A DNA stretch of 64,000 bases, taken from assembly GCA_964035545.1 (NCBI GenBank), contig OZ037766.1, positions 26,254,343-26,318,342 on the forward strand. The letters are read 5' to 3'. Positions within the stretch are counted from its first letter, which is position 1; each line of letters opens with the position of its first letter. This document shows positions 49,317 to 61,214 of the stretch, in pieces. This DNA is from Bugula neritina (Eukaryota > Bryozoa > Gymnolaemata > Cheilostomatida > Bugulidae). A program made the position numbers and the translations under genes. The notes under the pieces are model-generated. The model was not told the origin of the DNA and did no database searches. It saw only the letters and a list, made by a program, of their open reading frames with translations.

Positions 49317-51262
49317 ATGCAGTCAGATGGATCTACTAAGATACCTAGTGATCAGGTTTGGACCTAATCCTATCATATTTATTTTTATACCCCTCAAAGT
49401 GAAGATGTAATTGTTTCTTTTTAAAATATCCTGTTAAATATTCAAGTCTACTATTACTAAAAACATGAGCTTCGGCTGACCTGCATAAACATCTTCCTGT
49501 GGTCATGTGAATTGTGACTTAAAATATGATGAAATGAAAAAAAAACAGTTATTAAGTTGCATCTTAAGCTCTGGGTGCTTTTAACCTAAATAGTGTTATT
49601 TATTTACCAAATATACTATACAATATGATACAATTATTTACTCTACCCATGTTTTTATATTTGCTAAATCAAGTGCGACTGGTAATGTAATCAGGCCGGT
49701 TGTATCAAACCCAATTAATCAAAGCCCACAGAAAAGTGGCCATACAAGTTTATAAAAATATGTCAGATGCTTGCTTTCAACCTACCGAATCTTAATAATG
49801 TAATTGGGCTCATACTAAATGTACTCTATGTTGATATAATCAAATCTCCTTTTTCTGTATGATTTACTGTTATATGTACATGCAAACTGGTAGCTGGTAG
49901 GCTATCATGATTGGTTTTGTATTTGCTTCAGTTTTGAATGTTTGTAATACGGAGTGACCGCTTAATGAAATTAATGTTGTACTTTCTTTCAAGGCTAAGC
50001 TATCGATGCAATTTTCTATTCATCTCCGCAACCACAACCTCTACAGTGTATCTTCTTTCTGTCAGGTGAATCTGAAGATTATTCTAGTATCTGGAGAAAC
50101 TAGTGAGTTCCTGTTCAACCCGGAAGACTCAGTGTCTGTAATCACTCGGCATATATTTGATAACTGGCCAGACGGTATGTTGATTCCGTTTACTCAGTTA
50201 ATCTGGTGTTCTTTTACTATAACTGGGAGATATGCATGGTCAATAGTTGTGTGTAAAGGGTACCAATTTAGAAATGCTTCTCTCAATGTATTCTATTTCA
50301 GAATAATTTGTTTTCTGAAATATGACAACATATTTATACTGTTTTTATAAAAATACATTCATCATATAATTTAATAAGAAGCAATTTGTATCATGGTGCT
50401 CATACCTTTTACTTGATTTTATTGGAGAATTTATTATTTATTTATTAAATAGAAGGGTAAATTATAAAGTATTTTTTGCAGTAATATAAACATCTATTTC
50501 AGTAAACTACTTGTAGGTTTCATACCGTAATAGACCAGTCAATCTCTTCGCATGCATTGCTATATTTTTGATGGATTTCATTTATTCAGACTATGAGAAC
50601 AGAGAAACAGTTCGATAATGAAATCAGCTACTTCCTAAGTCAATTTTTGTGAGATATAAAACAATATTTTTGAATAGTAATTTTGTGACATGTTTTTATG
50701 TATATGCTGTGGTACAAACGCTGGGAGTATTACGCATTTTTATAGCATGGCCCTCTGAAAGCAAGCCTGAGGAGAACATCATAAGATTAATATATCAAGG
50801 GAGGTTCCTTCACGACTCGGTATCACTGGCAGCGCTGCAGCTAGCTCGAGGTAAAACCACCGTCATGCACCTGGTGTGCCGGGAGAGTTTACCTGCTGCA
50901 AATCATCCAGGTACGCATCTCGTTGCCACCTCTGTCTCGTGGGTTTGTTGTCTACCTTTTTCTACAGACAGTAAATACCACAATACTTCTATCCTATAAG
51001 GAACCACTGTTTTAGCCCTACTCTGTATGGAAAGACTTTGCCCCAACTGGGATTTGAACCCAAAAGCTCCGGCTTGCATACAAGTGTGCTAACCATTACA
51101 CCACAGGGACTGCTTTGTAAACTCAACACTACACTCTGTAGTATTTTTTTATGTCATGTGATGATCCTATTTGCAGGAAATATCAGGAGAGGAAAACCCC
51201 ACAGAGCTTCAAGTGCTCGCCAACAGGAGACGGGCTGCTGTGCAAGCTGCACTGTTCTGTAA
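49317..51262 (+). CDS. UBL3: Ubiquitin-like protein 3 (membrane-anchored ubiquitin-fold protein)
   Basis: Four coding exons, 49317-49355, 50066-50174, 50746-50910 and 51177-51262, give 132 aa. The ubiquitin-like fold spans residues ~14-100 (VNLKIILVSGETSEFLF, NIIRLIYQGRFLH, GKTTVMHLV). The C-terminus is CCASCTVL: a CAAX box with Leu at the end (geranylgeranylation predicted) next to further Cys residues that could be palmitoylated, as in the animal family. UBL3 is tethered to membranes by its lipid and acts in protein sorting to small extracellular vesicles in mammals. The tail between the fold and the CAAX box is Arg/Gln-rich and somewhat longer than in human. AATAAA at 51805-51810 is the likely polyadenylation signal. 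Confidence 0.95.
51037..51110 (-). repeat. tRNA-like sequence in UBL3 intron, probably a SINE head or tRNA pseudogene
   Basis: On the minus strand it starts GTCCCTGTGGTGTAATGGTT (box A-like, with D-stem GTGT/GCAC). It contains GGGTTCAAATCCC (box B and T-arm) and an acceptor-like TTGGGGC. The anticodon arm does not fold with a seven-base loop, so a working tRNA is unlikely. It lies in the last intron of UBL3, antisense to it. Confidence 0.55.
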
Positions 51263-51810
51263 TCCAAAAGGATAGGAATCTTATCAATCTACTAGTTTAT
51301 TTTTCAACTGTATCATCATACACCTGCTGAAGAACTCCAAGTCTATATTTTCAGTATTTTCTCAAAAAATTAAATGTGCAATTATTTTATTATGAGCACA
51401 TGTTCAAAATGGAATATCAAAGAGCTGTTGTTTTGCATATTATGTATAAAGATGGTTTTACCAGAAGCTGTTTTATCATGGACTAGGCACACACCACCTG
51501 GCAATGTGGCAACTATTGGTTTCACACCACCATAAATGAGAAAGTAGACGTCATACTCTACACTATTTGGTAATCTACCAGATCAGATGCTGTAAGAGCG
51601 AGTAGTTCTACATTACTTTGTGACTAGCTCTTATGTTTCAATGTATTCTATTATCCTGTTTTATGACCTCTCCTTTAGACCTATTACTTTCTTTTAATTT
51701 TTGTTATAGATTGACATATAATGATATCGAATATGTATATAAGGGTTATTGATGTTCTGCAAAGGCTTTTGCAACTTCTCCTTTTACAGCTGTTGTATAT
51801 ATGAAATAAA

Positions 51811-52662
51811 AATATTTATTCAACAAAATTTTTATGGCAGTTCATTTCTCATTGCTCTTTTGAATTTTTGTTTTTCACCAATTAGATAAAATTGCAAGTA
51901 ATAGAAACTTGAGAATGTATTTCATACTATTTTGGTTCTAACACTAAATTTACTAGCGTGTTTTAGTGACAGATCACATTGTATACTAGATAGTAGTCAC
52001 TGCACAAACTGCTAATAAAGCACAATACCGCGATTCCTATTTAGTACAATCAACTCAAATATAAGGATTGTAAGAATTTTTAATTATTATAAGAGTTTGG
52101 TCTCATTGTTCTAAACTCTAAAGTCTACAATTAGTGTATGCAAGGTCAAAGGTGAAACTGAAAAGATAAAAAGCAGTCTGATATTTTATTTGGGTTCCAG
52201 ATGACTGCTTTTGATGAGTACAGTATTAAAATTACACACGACTACTGAAGGGAGCTAGGCTGGCTTTAGACAACATACATGCTTGGTGCGAGACAACAGC
52301 TAACAAAAAAAGGCTCAAAGGGCACATGTCATACATATTGCGATTGACACAAAACTCTGTTTAAATTATGATGAAAGCACGTCCGATCAATGTGACTATA
52401 CCGCTACCCAAAGTGACTGAAAAAGATGAAAGTCAAATAACCCCTTTAGCATAGCATTGAGTGTTTGTCTAATCCTGTTGCCTCCTTAGTAATATGCTAT
52501 TTTATAACTTCAAGCAAATCTCTCATTTTCCCCATGAAGCAATTTTACAGGATGGCAATATTCATGTGTAAAGTAATGTTCAATGTACAAGTTCACAGTG
52601 TCGCATCTTTGTATTTACATCTGCATGTAAACAAGAAGTCTTCAAGTAAATAGGGGTTCTGC
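51811..52662. other. Convergent 3' region between UBL3 and MRPS27
   Basis: The two genes converge here. TTTATT at about 52182 (AATAAA on the minus strand) could be the MRPS27 polyadenylation signal. No other gene seen. Confidence 0.4.
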
Positions 52663-55600
52663 TCACACGCCCAGCTTTCCTTTCTTACCCCGTTTACCTA
52701 AAAATACACAAAGTATATAAGGCTACATTTTTTATTAAGGTAAAATTTTGCTACAGTTTTAGAATGCACGCACTCAGAAAGACTAAGCAAATCTCTGGTG
52801 ACAAGTTGACTTGTCCATGTTGAAAAACACATTACTTTTTGCACATATCACTTGGTGGAAGCTTTCACTGCATCAATACCAGGATTTTAAATTATTTTTA
52901 GCTTCGGCATTTAGTAGATAATAATCATTACAACAAAAACAATGGCAAGAAAATCTTTTACAAAAAACCTATTTTTGAAATAAACTCTTTTATCAATAAT
53001 CTATACTAAACTAAAAACAAACATTAGAGTTTTAGCTTAGTACACCATAGATTGAAAGAGCTAGAATTGTTAGTACTGCACTAGTTTCCAAAACACATTT
53101 CATAAGACAGTCTTACATAACTTGAAATATTGCTGTCTTGGGTGTCTAGTCACATAATGAATGACTTAGTTCAAGTGTGACCTTATTAAATAATTACCAA
53201 TCTTACATAATGGCAATAATGATAACCAAAGTTAAATAATATATGACAATAATATAATTACATGTTATGGGTTACATGTTGAAGCTGCCGTACTCACTTA
53301 TAGCCAGTGAACTGCAAGTTTTGGGCTATCAACTACATATTTTGGCATTAATATGTTATGTATTCTATAAATAACTGACAATTCTACAAAAATAGACGGG
53401 AAAGGGGGTGTGTGTGTACATACCAGGCTCGGCTACGTATTCTGTGTCATCAACTTCGCCAACCTCCTCCACTGGTTTGCCAGTTCGTAGTAAGGCTAGA
53501 GATATTTCATTCTGCTTTTCAAAATAGTTCAACAGTTCTTCTTTTTCTGTAAGTTCCTTAATCTTTTCATCCAATAGTTGTTGCTTGCCTTTGAGAGAGA
53601 AGGCCCGCTCTTGTAGTTTAATATTTTGCTACAGAATAAAGAACTTCTTCTAATAATCAAGCCCATGTCACATGGTATTATATAATACAAATTTCAGTAA
53701 TATTAGAGTAAAAATATACAGTTTATCCTAAATGCCAAAAAATGTGTTTCAAATAAAAAAATTACTCTTAATTTGAAAGGCTGAAACAGTTTATTAGTAT
53801 TCTAACGATAAAGCTAATACCGAAAAGGAAAAATTGGCAGTTCAATAAATTTTTTTAGCCGCTTGGACAATTTAAAAACCAATCTCTTTGGGTGAAATTT
53901 TACAGCAAATAAGGGGCCATATAACAAAGTCAGAACACCCCCTCCACCCTTTTGTCTAAACAAAACCTCAAATACGGTTCAAGTTATCCAACCTTTCTGA
54001 TTTCTGACCAGGTATTCAGCTGATCTCTGTATGCTTGAATGTCTCCTTGCAGACTGTCTTGCAGTCCTTTAGTAACTAACTCTTGTGTATCTGATAATAA
54101 GTTCACATCTATTAAAGGAGTTTCATCCAGTCTAACTTTCATCTCCTACACAAAATAACCGCTATGTAACCCAACATGTGAAACACGTAGACTGCATTGG
54201 CAGTGAATACCAAAAATATGTTTATGCCTAAATAAATGTATTAAATACTATTTTAAAGCTATAGCTCTCATATTGCTAGGATTTTAAAGTCACTTAGCAT
54301 TAATTCAAGCCATCCATTCATCTTAATTGTCACAAGTCATAATAACGATAGAACCGCATGTCATAATCTTCGTAAGAACCTCAAACCATGCTGATAACGA
54401 GACTTGGGGGATTTCAAAGTAACGCAAGAGCTATTATGATGGGAGACCTTTCCATCACCTATGACGCTGTGGGGATTAGTAGCCATGGTAACCTGTAAAT
54501 ACTAACCTGGGCCATGATTGCCTCCTGATAATAATAAAAATAACCTAATCTTTTAAATCTAAATACCTAGACTAAATGTCAAACCAAATAATGGAAAAAA
54601 ATCTGTGAATGAACAACTCTTGATTATCTCTCACTCAAAAACTCACACAAGTTTATAGTCACCACCCCTGTGAGAACCCCTGATGAAAAGGGATTTTTAA
54701 AGCAGGCTAAGGAATTATTCATATGTGGCACAGGAGCAATTATGACTGAATGCTCTTCCCAACATCACCAGTGGCCTCTAGGCCGGGTTTACTAAGCAAA
54801 TACTTTAACCCCTAGATGACAGCTGCTCCCTCCTAATCATCTCTCACTACTTTGGTCATTTAAAAATCTACAACAGCTTGAGAATAATGTGTTCGTAAAA
54901 TGGCGAAAAAATGTAAGGGCTAATTTAGAAATGTTTTAATATGACAGAACTATTCAAATAAACGAAGCTGTGGGACATACTTGATACTTGGCGATATAAA
55001 ACTCTTTTTCCTCCAGCGAGTGTCTAGCATTATATTCCGAGTCCTCCTTCAGTTCACTGCCAGGCTCTCTGACTATAGTCTCAGTCTTGAATCTGCATGC
55101 GGCTAGACTCAGTTCTATTACGCTAAGCTACAAAAACACGGGCAGGCTACATTCAGCGAGGCTGGGTATTAGTGCTGGTGATGGGCAGGCAGCATCCAAT
55201 GTACCTTGATTCTCTAACTTCTCAGTCACTAGATAACTTCATTTTAATTTAAAGTTTCAAACTTATAGCTTGATTTCAACAACCACCCGTTCACATTCTA
55301 GCTAACAACTTAGCTTTTATTTCATATTTCAATGTCCAATTTCTGTTTTAGTTATCGATGAACTGCTCAAAATGATCGGACATAATGTGAGTAGAGAAAA
55401 TGCATTACTCACCACTGCTCTATAAAATTGCTGGCAGTTTTCAGGATTTTCTATATATGCTTCTAAAAGACCAAACAGCTTATCAAAGTCTTCGTGTAAA
55501 GCAAGTCCTATGAGGAGATAACTCTGATGTATAGGACAACCAGGGCCATGTCTTCCAATCAAATCTATAGAACAGTTGTAAGTAATGGGATGGCATCCAA

Positions 55601-58600
55601 GTTACGTATAGTACACAGATTATTCTATAAGCAGCTTTGAGTTGGGGGTGACTGAGTGCAGTAGTTTGGGGTTATGCAAGTTTGGAGTTGGGGACCCCTA
55701 AACTACTGCATTCAGTCACCCCCACCTCAGAGCTGCTTTTAGAACAATTCATTGTACACTCAACACAACAGGGCTTAGCTACATCATATCAATGTTGAGG
55801 TAAAGTGAAAACATATAACATCACATTCTTCAAAAGTGTAAAATATGTTAAGAGATCGTGGGGGCAACATACCCAGTGTTCTGCCAAACAAACGCTTTTC
55901 ATCTGTGATATCAAAATGATCATCAAAGTTGTGCATGGGTATAAACCTCTGGACCTGTAACAAAGCAAAGCAAACTGCAGCTGAATCACTTCCTTATTTC
56001 ACTCCTAATACCCACTTTCACTGCTGCTGACATGATGACCTTCTCAAAATAACTTTTGCAGGATCAGGGATAACAAACTGACCCATATACATAAGCAATG
56101 GTTTTCCTCATCAGAAAATAATTCCAGAGAAAACAACTCTACTCATCATACCAACAGCTGATTTACATCTTGAATAAATATGTAAATAACGGACAAATGG
56201 AACTAATAAATATTCAAACATGATTATAAATCTCATTTGCATAAATCTTGTGTAAATCCTTTATGATTAAATTTAACTATGATAGCACCTACCACATAAT
56301 CGTCTTCGTCGTCGTCTAACTGAGGTTTGTTGTCGTCTGTGAATGCAGCCAATAAGCTTTCTTTGTTCTCCTCCAAGTACTTGGAGCAGGCGTAGAGGGA
56401 AAGAAGGCGACCAGCATTGTGGGTCATGTCATCTTGCAGCATCATCTCAATAGAGATCTTAACGGCACCTGTGCGTAGAGTATACAACGTATACTATGAT
56501 ACAGTAACAGAGTATACAGTGTATACCATGATATAGTAATAGAGTATACAATGTATACTATGATACAGTAACAGAGTATATAGCATATATCATAATGTAG
56601 CAACATAGTATACAATGTATATCTTGATATATTATTTTATATGGAAAGAAATAATAAAATGGGGAAGCAAATTATGCTAAACTATTGTCTTCCCCTGTCT
56701 TACTATCATTATTTCACTAAAGGCTATTAACTGAAGCAAAGAATTATTTACGCATAAAGCTACTGTTTTATAAACCTAATAGAAGTTTAAACTTCAAGTC
56801 TGCATGAAGTAGAATGTGATTGTGTGAAAATTGGAATAGCTTTTTAACTTAATTTATAAAACGTTATAATTCTACAAATACATTAGGCTATGTATTAATA
56901 TTTCGATTCTAAATGTCACTGAAACCAACATGTATCTGGTTTGAAGCTTTATATTATCTGCCATTGCAGTGATTTCATCGCAATCATCATAATTTTCAAT
57001 CACATTAAAGCTCATGCATTCCATAGCATTAGAGATTTAAAATATCAAAATAATCAACCTTGCAATTTATTACTACATAATTTTGCAGTTATTTACATGC
57101 TGAATCTGGGAGACGTATATTAAACTGTGTAGGTGCTAGAGAAAGAGGGAGATATATAGAATATGTACTTGCATACAATATCTGCAACACGAAGGAATTG
57201 TCACTGCTATATCATTATATCAAATAAATAAACATATCATCATTAAAACATACTCTCTAAATCTCCCTTCTCAATAAAATGGTCTAATAGTAGGCAAAAA
57301 GATGTGTCATCAGGAAAGATCCCGTAATTCAGCTGCAAAATAAACCATAAATGAATAATTAGTTCACATAAAACATGACAAAGCTCAATAATAATAACAA
57401 ACAAAAAATCTAGTAGTTTAAATTTCGAACTAAAGAAAACTTGGATGCTATCTAAGGTGCAATATAATACAGAAAATATAATAGCTACTAGTTATTTATT
57501 CACTAGTTGAGACATTAATTGTATTGGAGCGCAATGGGGCATTAAACAACACCAAGTCTCCGTACTTCTAAGAGGTGAGTATATAAGGTAACACAGTAAT
57601 AATATCACATGAATTACATATATATAAGACCTTGATTTGTTTACTATATGCAAAAATAGGAGCTGCACATGAATGAGTAGGGTGACAACTCCTAACACTG
57701 TGTAAGTATGAGATATATTGCATAAAAAGCAGGTTAAAAGTTTATAATTAAATGTTGTATATAGAAGCATCTTTAGCTGTATTAAAGTATATTCAATTTA
57801 TTTTTCAACACGGTATAATATTATTATGAAACTAAAAGCCAGTAAAAAAAGGGCTGTTCACCCACCAAACATCACATTAGACAGGCCCCCCCTCCCCACT
57901 CTTACCTTGTCCTGTAAAATTGGTAAAAGCCTTTCAGCTTGATTTAGCTGCAGATATCCTCTTATTACACCATGTGACATGGATTCTATCGCCGATACCC
58001 CTTGCGAACACTTTCTGAACCTTGAATACAATAAAAATGTTGCATATATATTTACGCACACACACGCATGGATACACACATGCATGCACACACACACATG
58101 CACACATAATAGCGCTAGAAAAAGTGTCATACTTCTGCAGCAATGTCTCGACCAGGTAGAGTTGAGTGGCGTGCACATCTGCAATCTTGCTTGAGAACTA
58201 AAATGTAAAAATAAAAGCCTAAAATAAAACTGAACAAGATGTATTGTTTATGCAGGACAGGAAAACCATCATTACTGCATTACATAATGCGTGTGGGTAG
58301 TCGTATTTATGTATTTATTCAAACATATATGTTGAAGAAGCCTGGAAGTTCAAACAGACATTCAAAGTTACAAACGCTAGTCTTGGGTTAAAGATCAAAG
58401 CATCTCTCACAAACCAAAATTATATTAAAAAAACAAATACAAAATTTGAGAACGTACAGCTTCCATGTCAACCGCAGTGGCTGCTCCATTCTTCTCAAAT
58501 TGAATGAACAGTTGTGACATGAGCACGTCTGTGTTAATCTTCGACAACACTGGTTCAGACAGTCGACTTTCCCACTCCTTATTACAGGAGAATGCTGGCG

Positions 58601-59317
58601 ACAGCAAACATCTCTTCTGTATGACTACAAGGTAAATTTCACAAAACTAAATTTCAAAAAACTGGGGAATTTACGCTATAAAAAGTATGAATTAGTTATG
58701 AAAATGCGATGTGTTGCTACTAAAAACACTTCTGTTGAGATTCTTGCAAACAGAAAAAAAGCAAATGACTGTAGGTCAATTAAACTAAAAGTTTGCAGCA
58801 ACTACATTATTCGTATTGAATTTAATATTTTTAATATTAAAGACAAATTTTGTATAATAAAAATTATAATATTAATAATCTGATTATGATAATCATAATG
58901 CAATTGATAATCATCACTGTGCCAACATAATTTAAATTATAGTACCTATTATTTATGAGTTCTTAAAATTGTCCACAGCTTTTATTTCATGAGAACCTTT
59001 TATTGTAAATGTTTCATAGTCATAGTGGTCTGTGCCGAGTGTGCAAAGAAGCAAATTGAAATTGAAATTTTACAAGTGCATTTTGAATTAGACACTATGC
59101 CCAAAATCAGCTATAAATATATTGTCAATATTTAGATTTATGGCCTAGAGCACAAAAATTACTAGGCCCGCGCTCTAGTTGCTAAAGTACAACTATTACC
59201 AAAAGTAAAATTAAAATTTAAACTAGACTAACCTTTAGCGACCTTCCACAAGTTGGAGTTAGGACAACTCAAATCTTTCATTTTAGAAAAGACATGTCTT
59301 GAAATTGTAGCAGCCAT
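52663..59317 (-). CDS. MRPS27: Mitochondrial small ribosomal subunit protein mS27
   Basis: Thirteen coding exons join in phase to about 492 aa: 59233-59317, 58458-58624, 58133-58197, 57906-58020, 57254-57332, 56293-56468, 55873-55954, 55413-55564, 54981-55127, 54507-54524, 53993-54145, 53424-53628, 52663-52697. Diagnostic stretches are RCLLSPAFSCNKEWESRL near the N-terminus, HATQLYLVETLLQKFRKCSQ and LNYGIFPDDTSFCLLLDHFI, which match the helical PPR-like core of MRPS27. An acidic insert (QLDDDEDDYV) and a charged coiled-coil C-terminus ending KRGKKGKLGV follow. The protein belongs to the mitoribosome small subunit and is imported into mitochondria; the N-terminus MAATISRHVFSKMK is basic and amphipathic, as for a targeting peptide. 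The 18-nt exon 54507-54524 encodes EAIMAQ. Confidence 0.92.
54690..54835 (-). repeat. Possible SINE-like repeat in MRPS27 intron
   Basis: Read on the minus strand, GTCATCTAGGGGTTAAAG is followed by CTAGAGGCCACTGGTGATGT and GGGAAGAGCATTCAGTCATA. This resembles the body of invertebrate tRNA-derived SINEs in general layout. No second copy occurs in the window. Confidence 0.3.
55625..55745. mobile_element. Small hairpin element (MITE-like), copy 2
   Basis: The arm starting GCAGCTTTGAGTTGGGGGTG is complemented by the arm ending CACCCCCACCTCAGAGCTGC. Arms are about 45 bp with a loop of about 30 bp. It is related to 41235-41380. Confidence 0.7.
56470..56635. repeat. Short AT-rich tandem repeat
   Basis: Three to four copies of a ~45-bp unit (AGAGTATACAATGTATACTA then TGATACAGTAAC) just upstream of an MRPS27 exon. 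Confidence 0.75.
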
Positions 59318-60490
59318 TTTTATTAACACAAACTAATAAAAAATATATTATTCTAAAACAAATTATTTGTTATTTGATATTCGGTAATAGTAAAAATTGA
59401 ATTTTATTTACTGATTGAGCATTGCTAATGCTAAACGTGAAAATTTTCTTTTGACGGAAACGATTACGAGAAGTTAATTAGTTTGCCTCACTAAAATAAT
59501 GCGTTTAGCCTACTCTTCTGGCAAACTGTTCAAAAATAGTCTTATTACCTGACTCATTCGAGTGAAGCTGAGCGTGTATTTCAAGATCCAAGTCTAATAA
59601 AAAGTTGGTATTGTAACAAAATGAATACACCTTACTCGCTAGTTTTCAAGTTGTTTCTCAGGCAACCAAGCATTTCAATGAGACTAAATCGACTGAGCAC
59701 GCTCAATTTGAGCTTCTACAATTTTGCTTATAAACTAGTAAAAAGAGCATGTAATTTAAGCAGCTCACTAATCTATGACTAATGTAAATCTTTAAACAGT
59801 AAAATTAAAATAAAATTTTGCTAATATATTGCTTATTTGTCTTAAGCCTAGCCATTACATTTACTATAACTATAAGTATAAGTATAACTCTTAGTCTTAG
59901 TCTTACAGTTACTATTACTATTAGTATTAAATAGTATTAGACTTAGTATTAGCATTACTGTAACTTTAAATCATAAGTGTATTACTATTACTATAAGTAT
60001 AACTATAAGTATAAGACTAAGAGTAATTATTACTATTGCTACTACTACTAGTACTAGTACTTATACTACGGGTGCACACTTTAACTTTTAAATTTTAAGA
60101 CAGGGTGATAGTCAATTTCATACTCATAGTCATGGTGATACTGATAGACTAAAAGTAAGAGTGAATAGTTATCATTATTGCTGTTACTATTATCACTAGT
60201 AATGGGCAAAAAAGGGATATTTAACATCAACATGAAGTTGAACGTTAAATGATAAGCTTTAAAGTTGATAAATGTAAACCTATATTTTAATTTTCATCAG
60301 TAATTTCATAACCAATAGGCAATGAAGTTCAAACAGACATTTAAAAAAGCCCATTACTATTATGGTTTAATGTTAATAACTATGGATGCTGAAATTTTTA
60401 TATATGTAAACTATTAGTAATAGTGTAGTAGTTTTGTGGATATAATGCAATTAAGTGGGGAGCATAACTCTGTAATATAAGAAAAAAGAT
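59318..60490. other. Intergenic region upstream of MRPS27
   Basis: No gene seen. 59870-60060 holds interrupted ACTATAAGTATAAGT and TACTATTACT simple sequence. Confidence 0.5.
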
Positions 60491-60497
60491 GGGTTGT

Positions 60498-60813
60498 CCG
60501 TGTTGAGAAGAATAATCTTTATTATCAGGTATAAGAGTGTATATGTGTGTGTGTGTCTTGATCCGGCGAGCTCCAGTGGTAGACCGATCTACTCTGTGAG
60601 CTCGCCTTCTTATATACTGAAAAAAGTCCCTCCGAGAAACTTCTGCCGATTGCGTTCGAAAATCGGGGTTCTCCTGAAGATGTCGGAATCACCGAAATGT
60701 CTGATCGCATTCGATTGAGTCTGATCGAATCCGACAACCGAATGCCCCGAACCCAGTCGAAGATCCTGACATCCTCACACTTCCGATTCTCGGCCGAGAT
60801 CGGCTTACATGAT
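60498..60813 (-). mobile_element. Probable solo LTR
   Basis: A sharply less AT-rich island. On the minus strand it begins TGTGCAATCATG, has a TATATAAG box followed by GAAGGCGAGCTCACAG, and ends AATAAAGATTATTCTTCTCA then ACA. That is the TG, TATA, AATAAA, CA order of an LTR. A target duplication could not be fixed, and no partner LTR is in the window. Confidence 0.5.
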
Positions 60814-61214
60814 TGCACAAAAATTATTATATTAAATGGAAAATTGGAAATACAAATTTAAATAATTGTACGCTAAGTTTCACCACAATAGTACACATAT
60901 ATAAAAATTTTAGCATTAATAGTATTACTAATAGCTATGACCATAGTGATAATGATTAAATTTAACTCAATTTTTTTAGTCTATCTTGATAAAACTATGT
61001 TACTATACTAGAAAGTGCCTTTCACTTAAATTATGCTAGTAATTTTTTATTTATATTGTGAAATGAGCAATAAAAGGATTTCATTTGTTACAGTAGCATG
61101 TATATTGTATTAATATATTGATATTCTTTTTAAAAGCACCAATGGTAACTGTGACCTTTCACTCAATGTTAGCTCTTCTTTATTACTTGTAGTCAGCGTA
61201 AGTAATACACAAAA

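Noticed and set aside
51037-51110. Functional tRNA gene on the minus strand
   Set aside because: The anticodon stem and loop cannot be drawn with a seven-base loop and the acceptor has a mismatch; kept only as a tRNA-like repeat.
60670-60705. Second hammerhead candidate (CTGAAGA ... GAAATGTC)
   Set aside because: Stem II and stem I do not pair, so the core match is probably chance.
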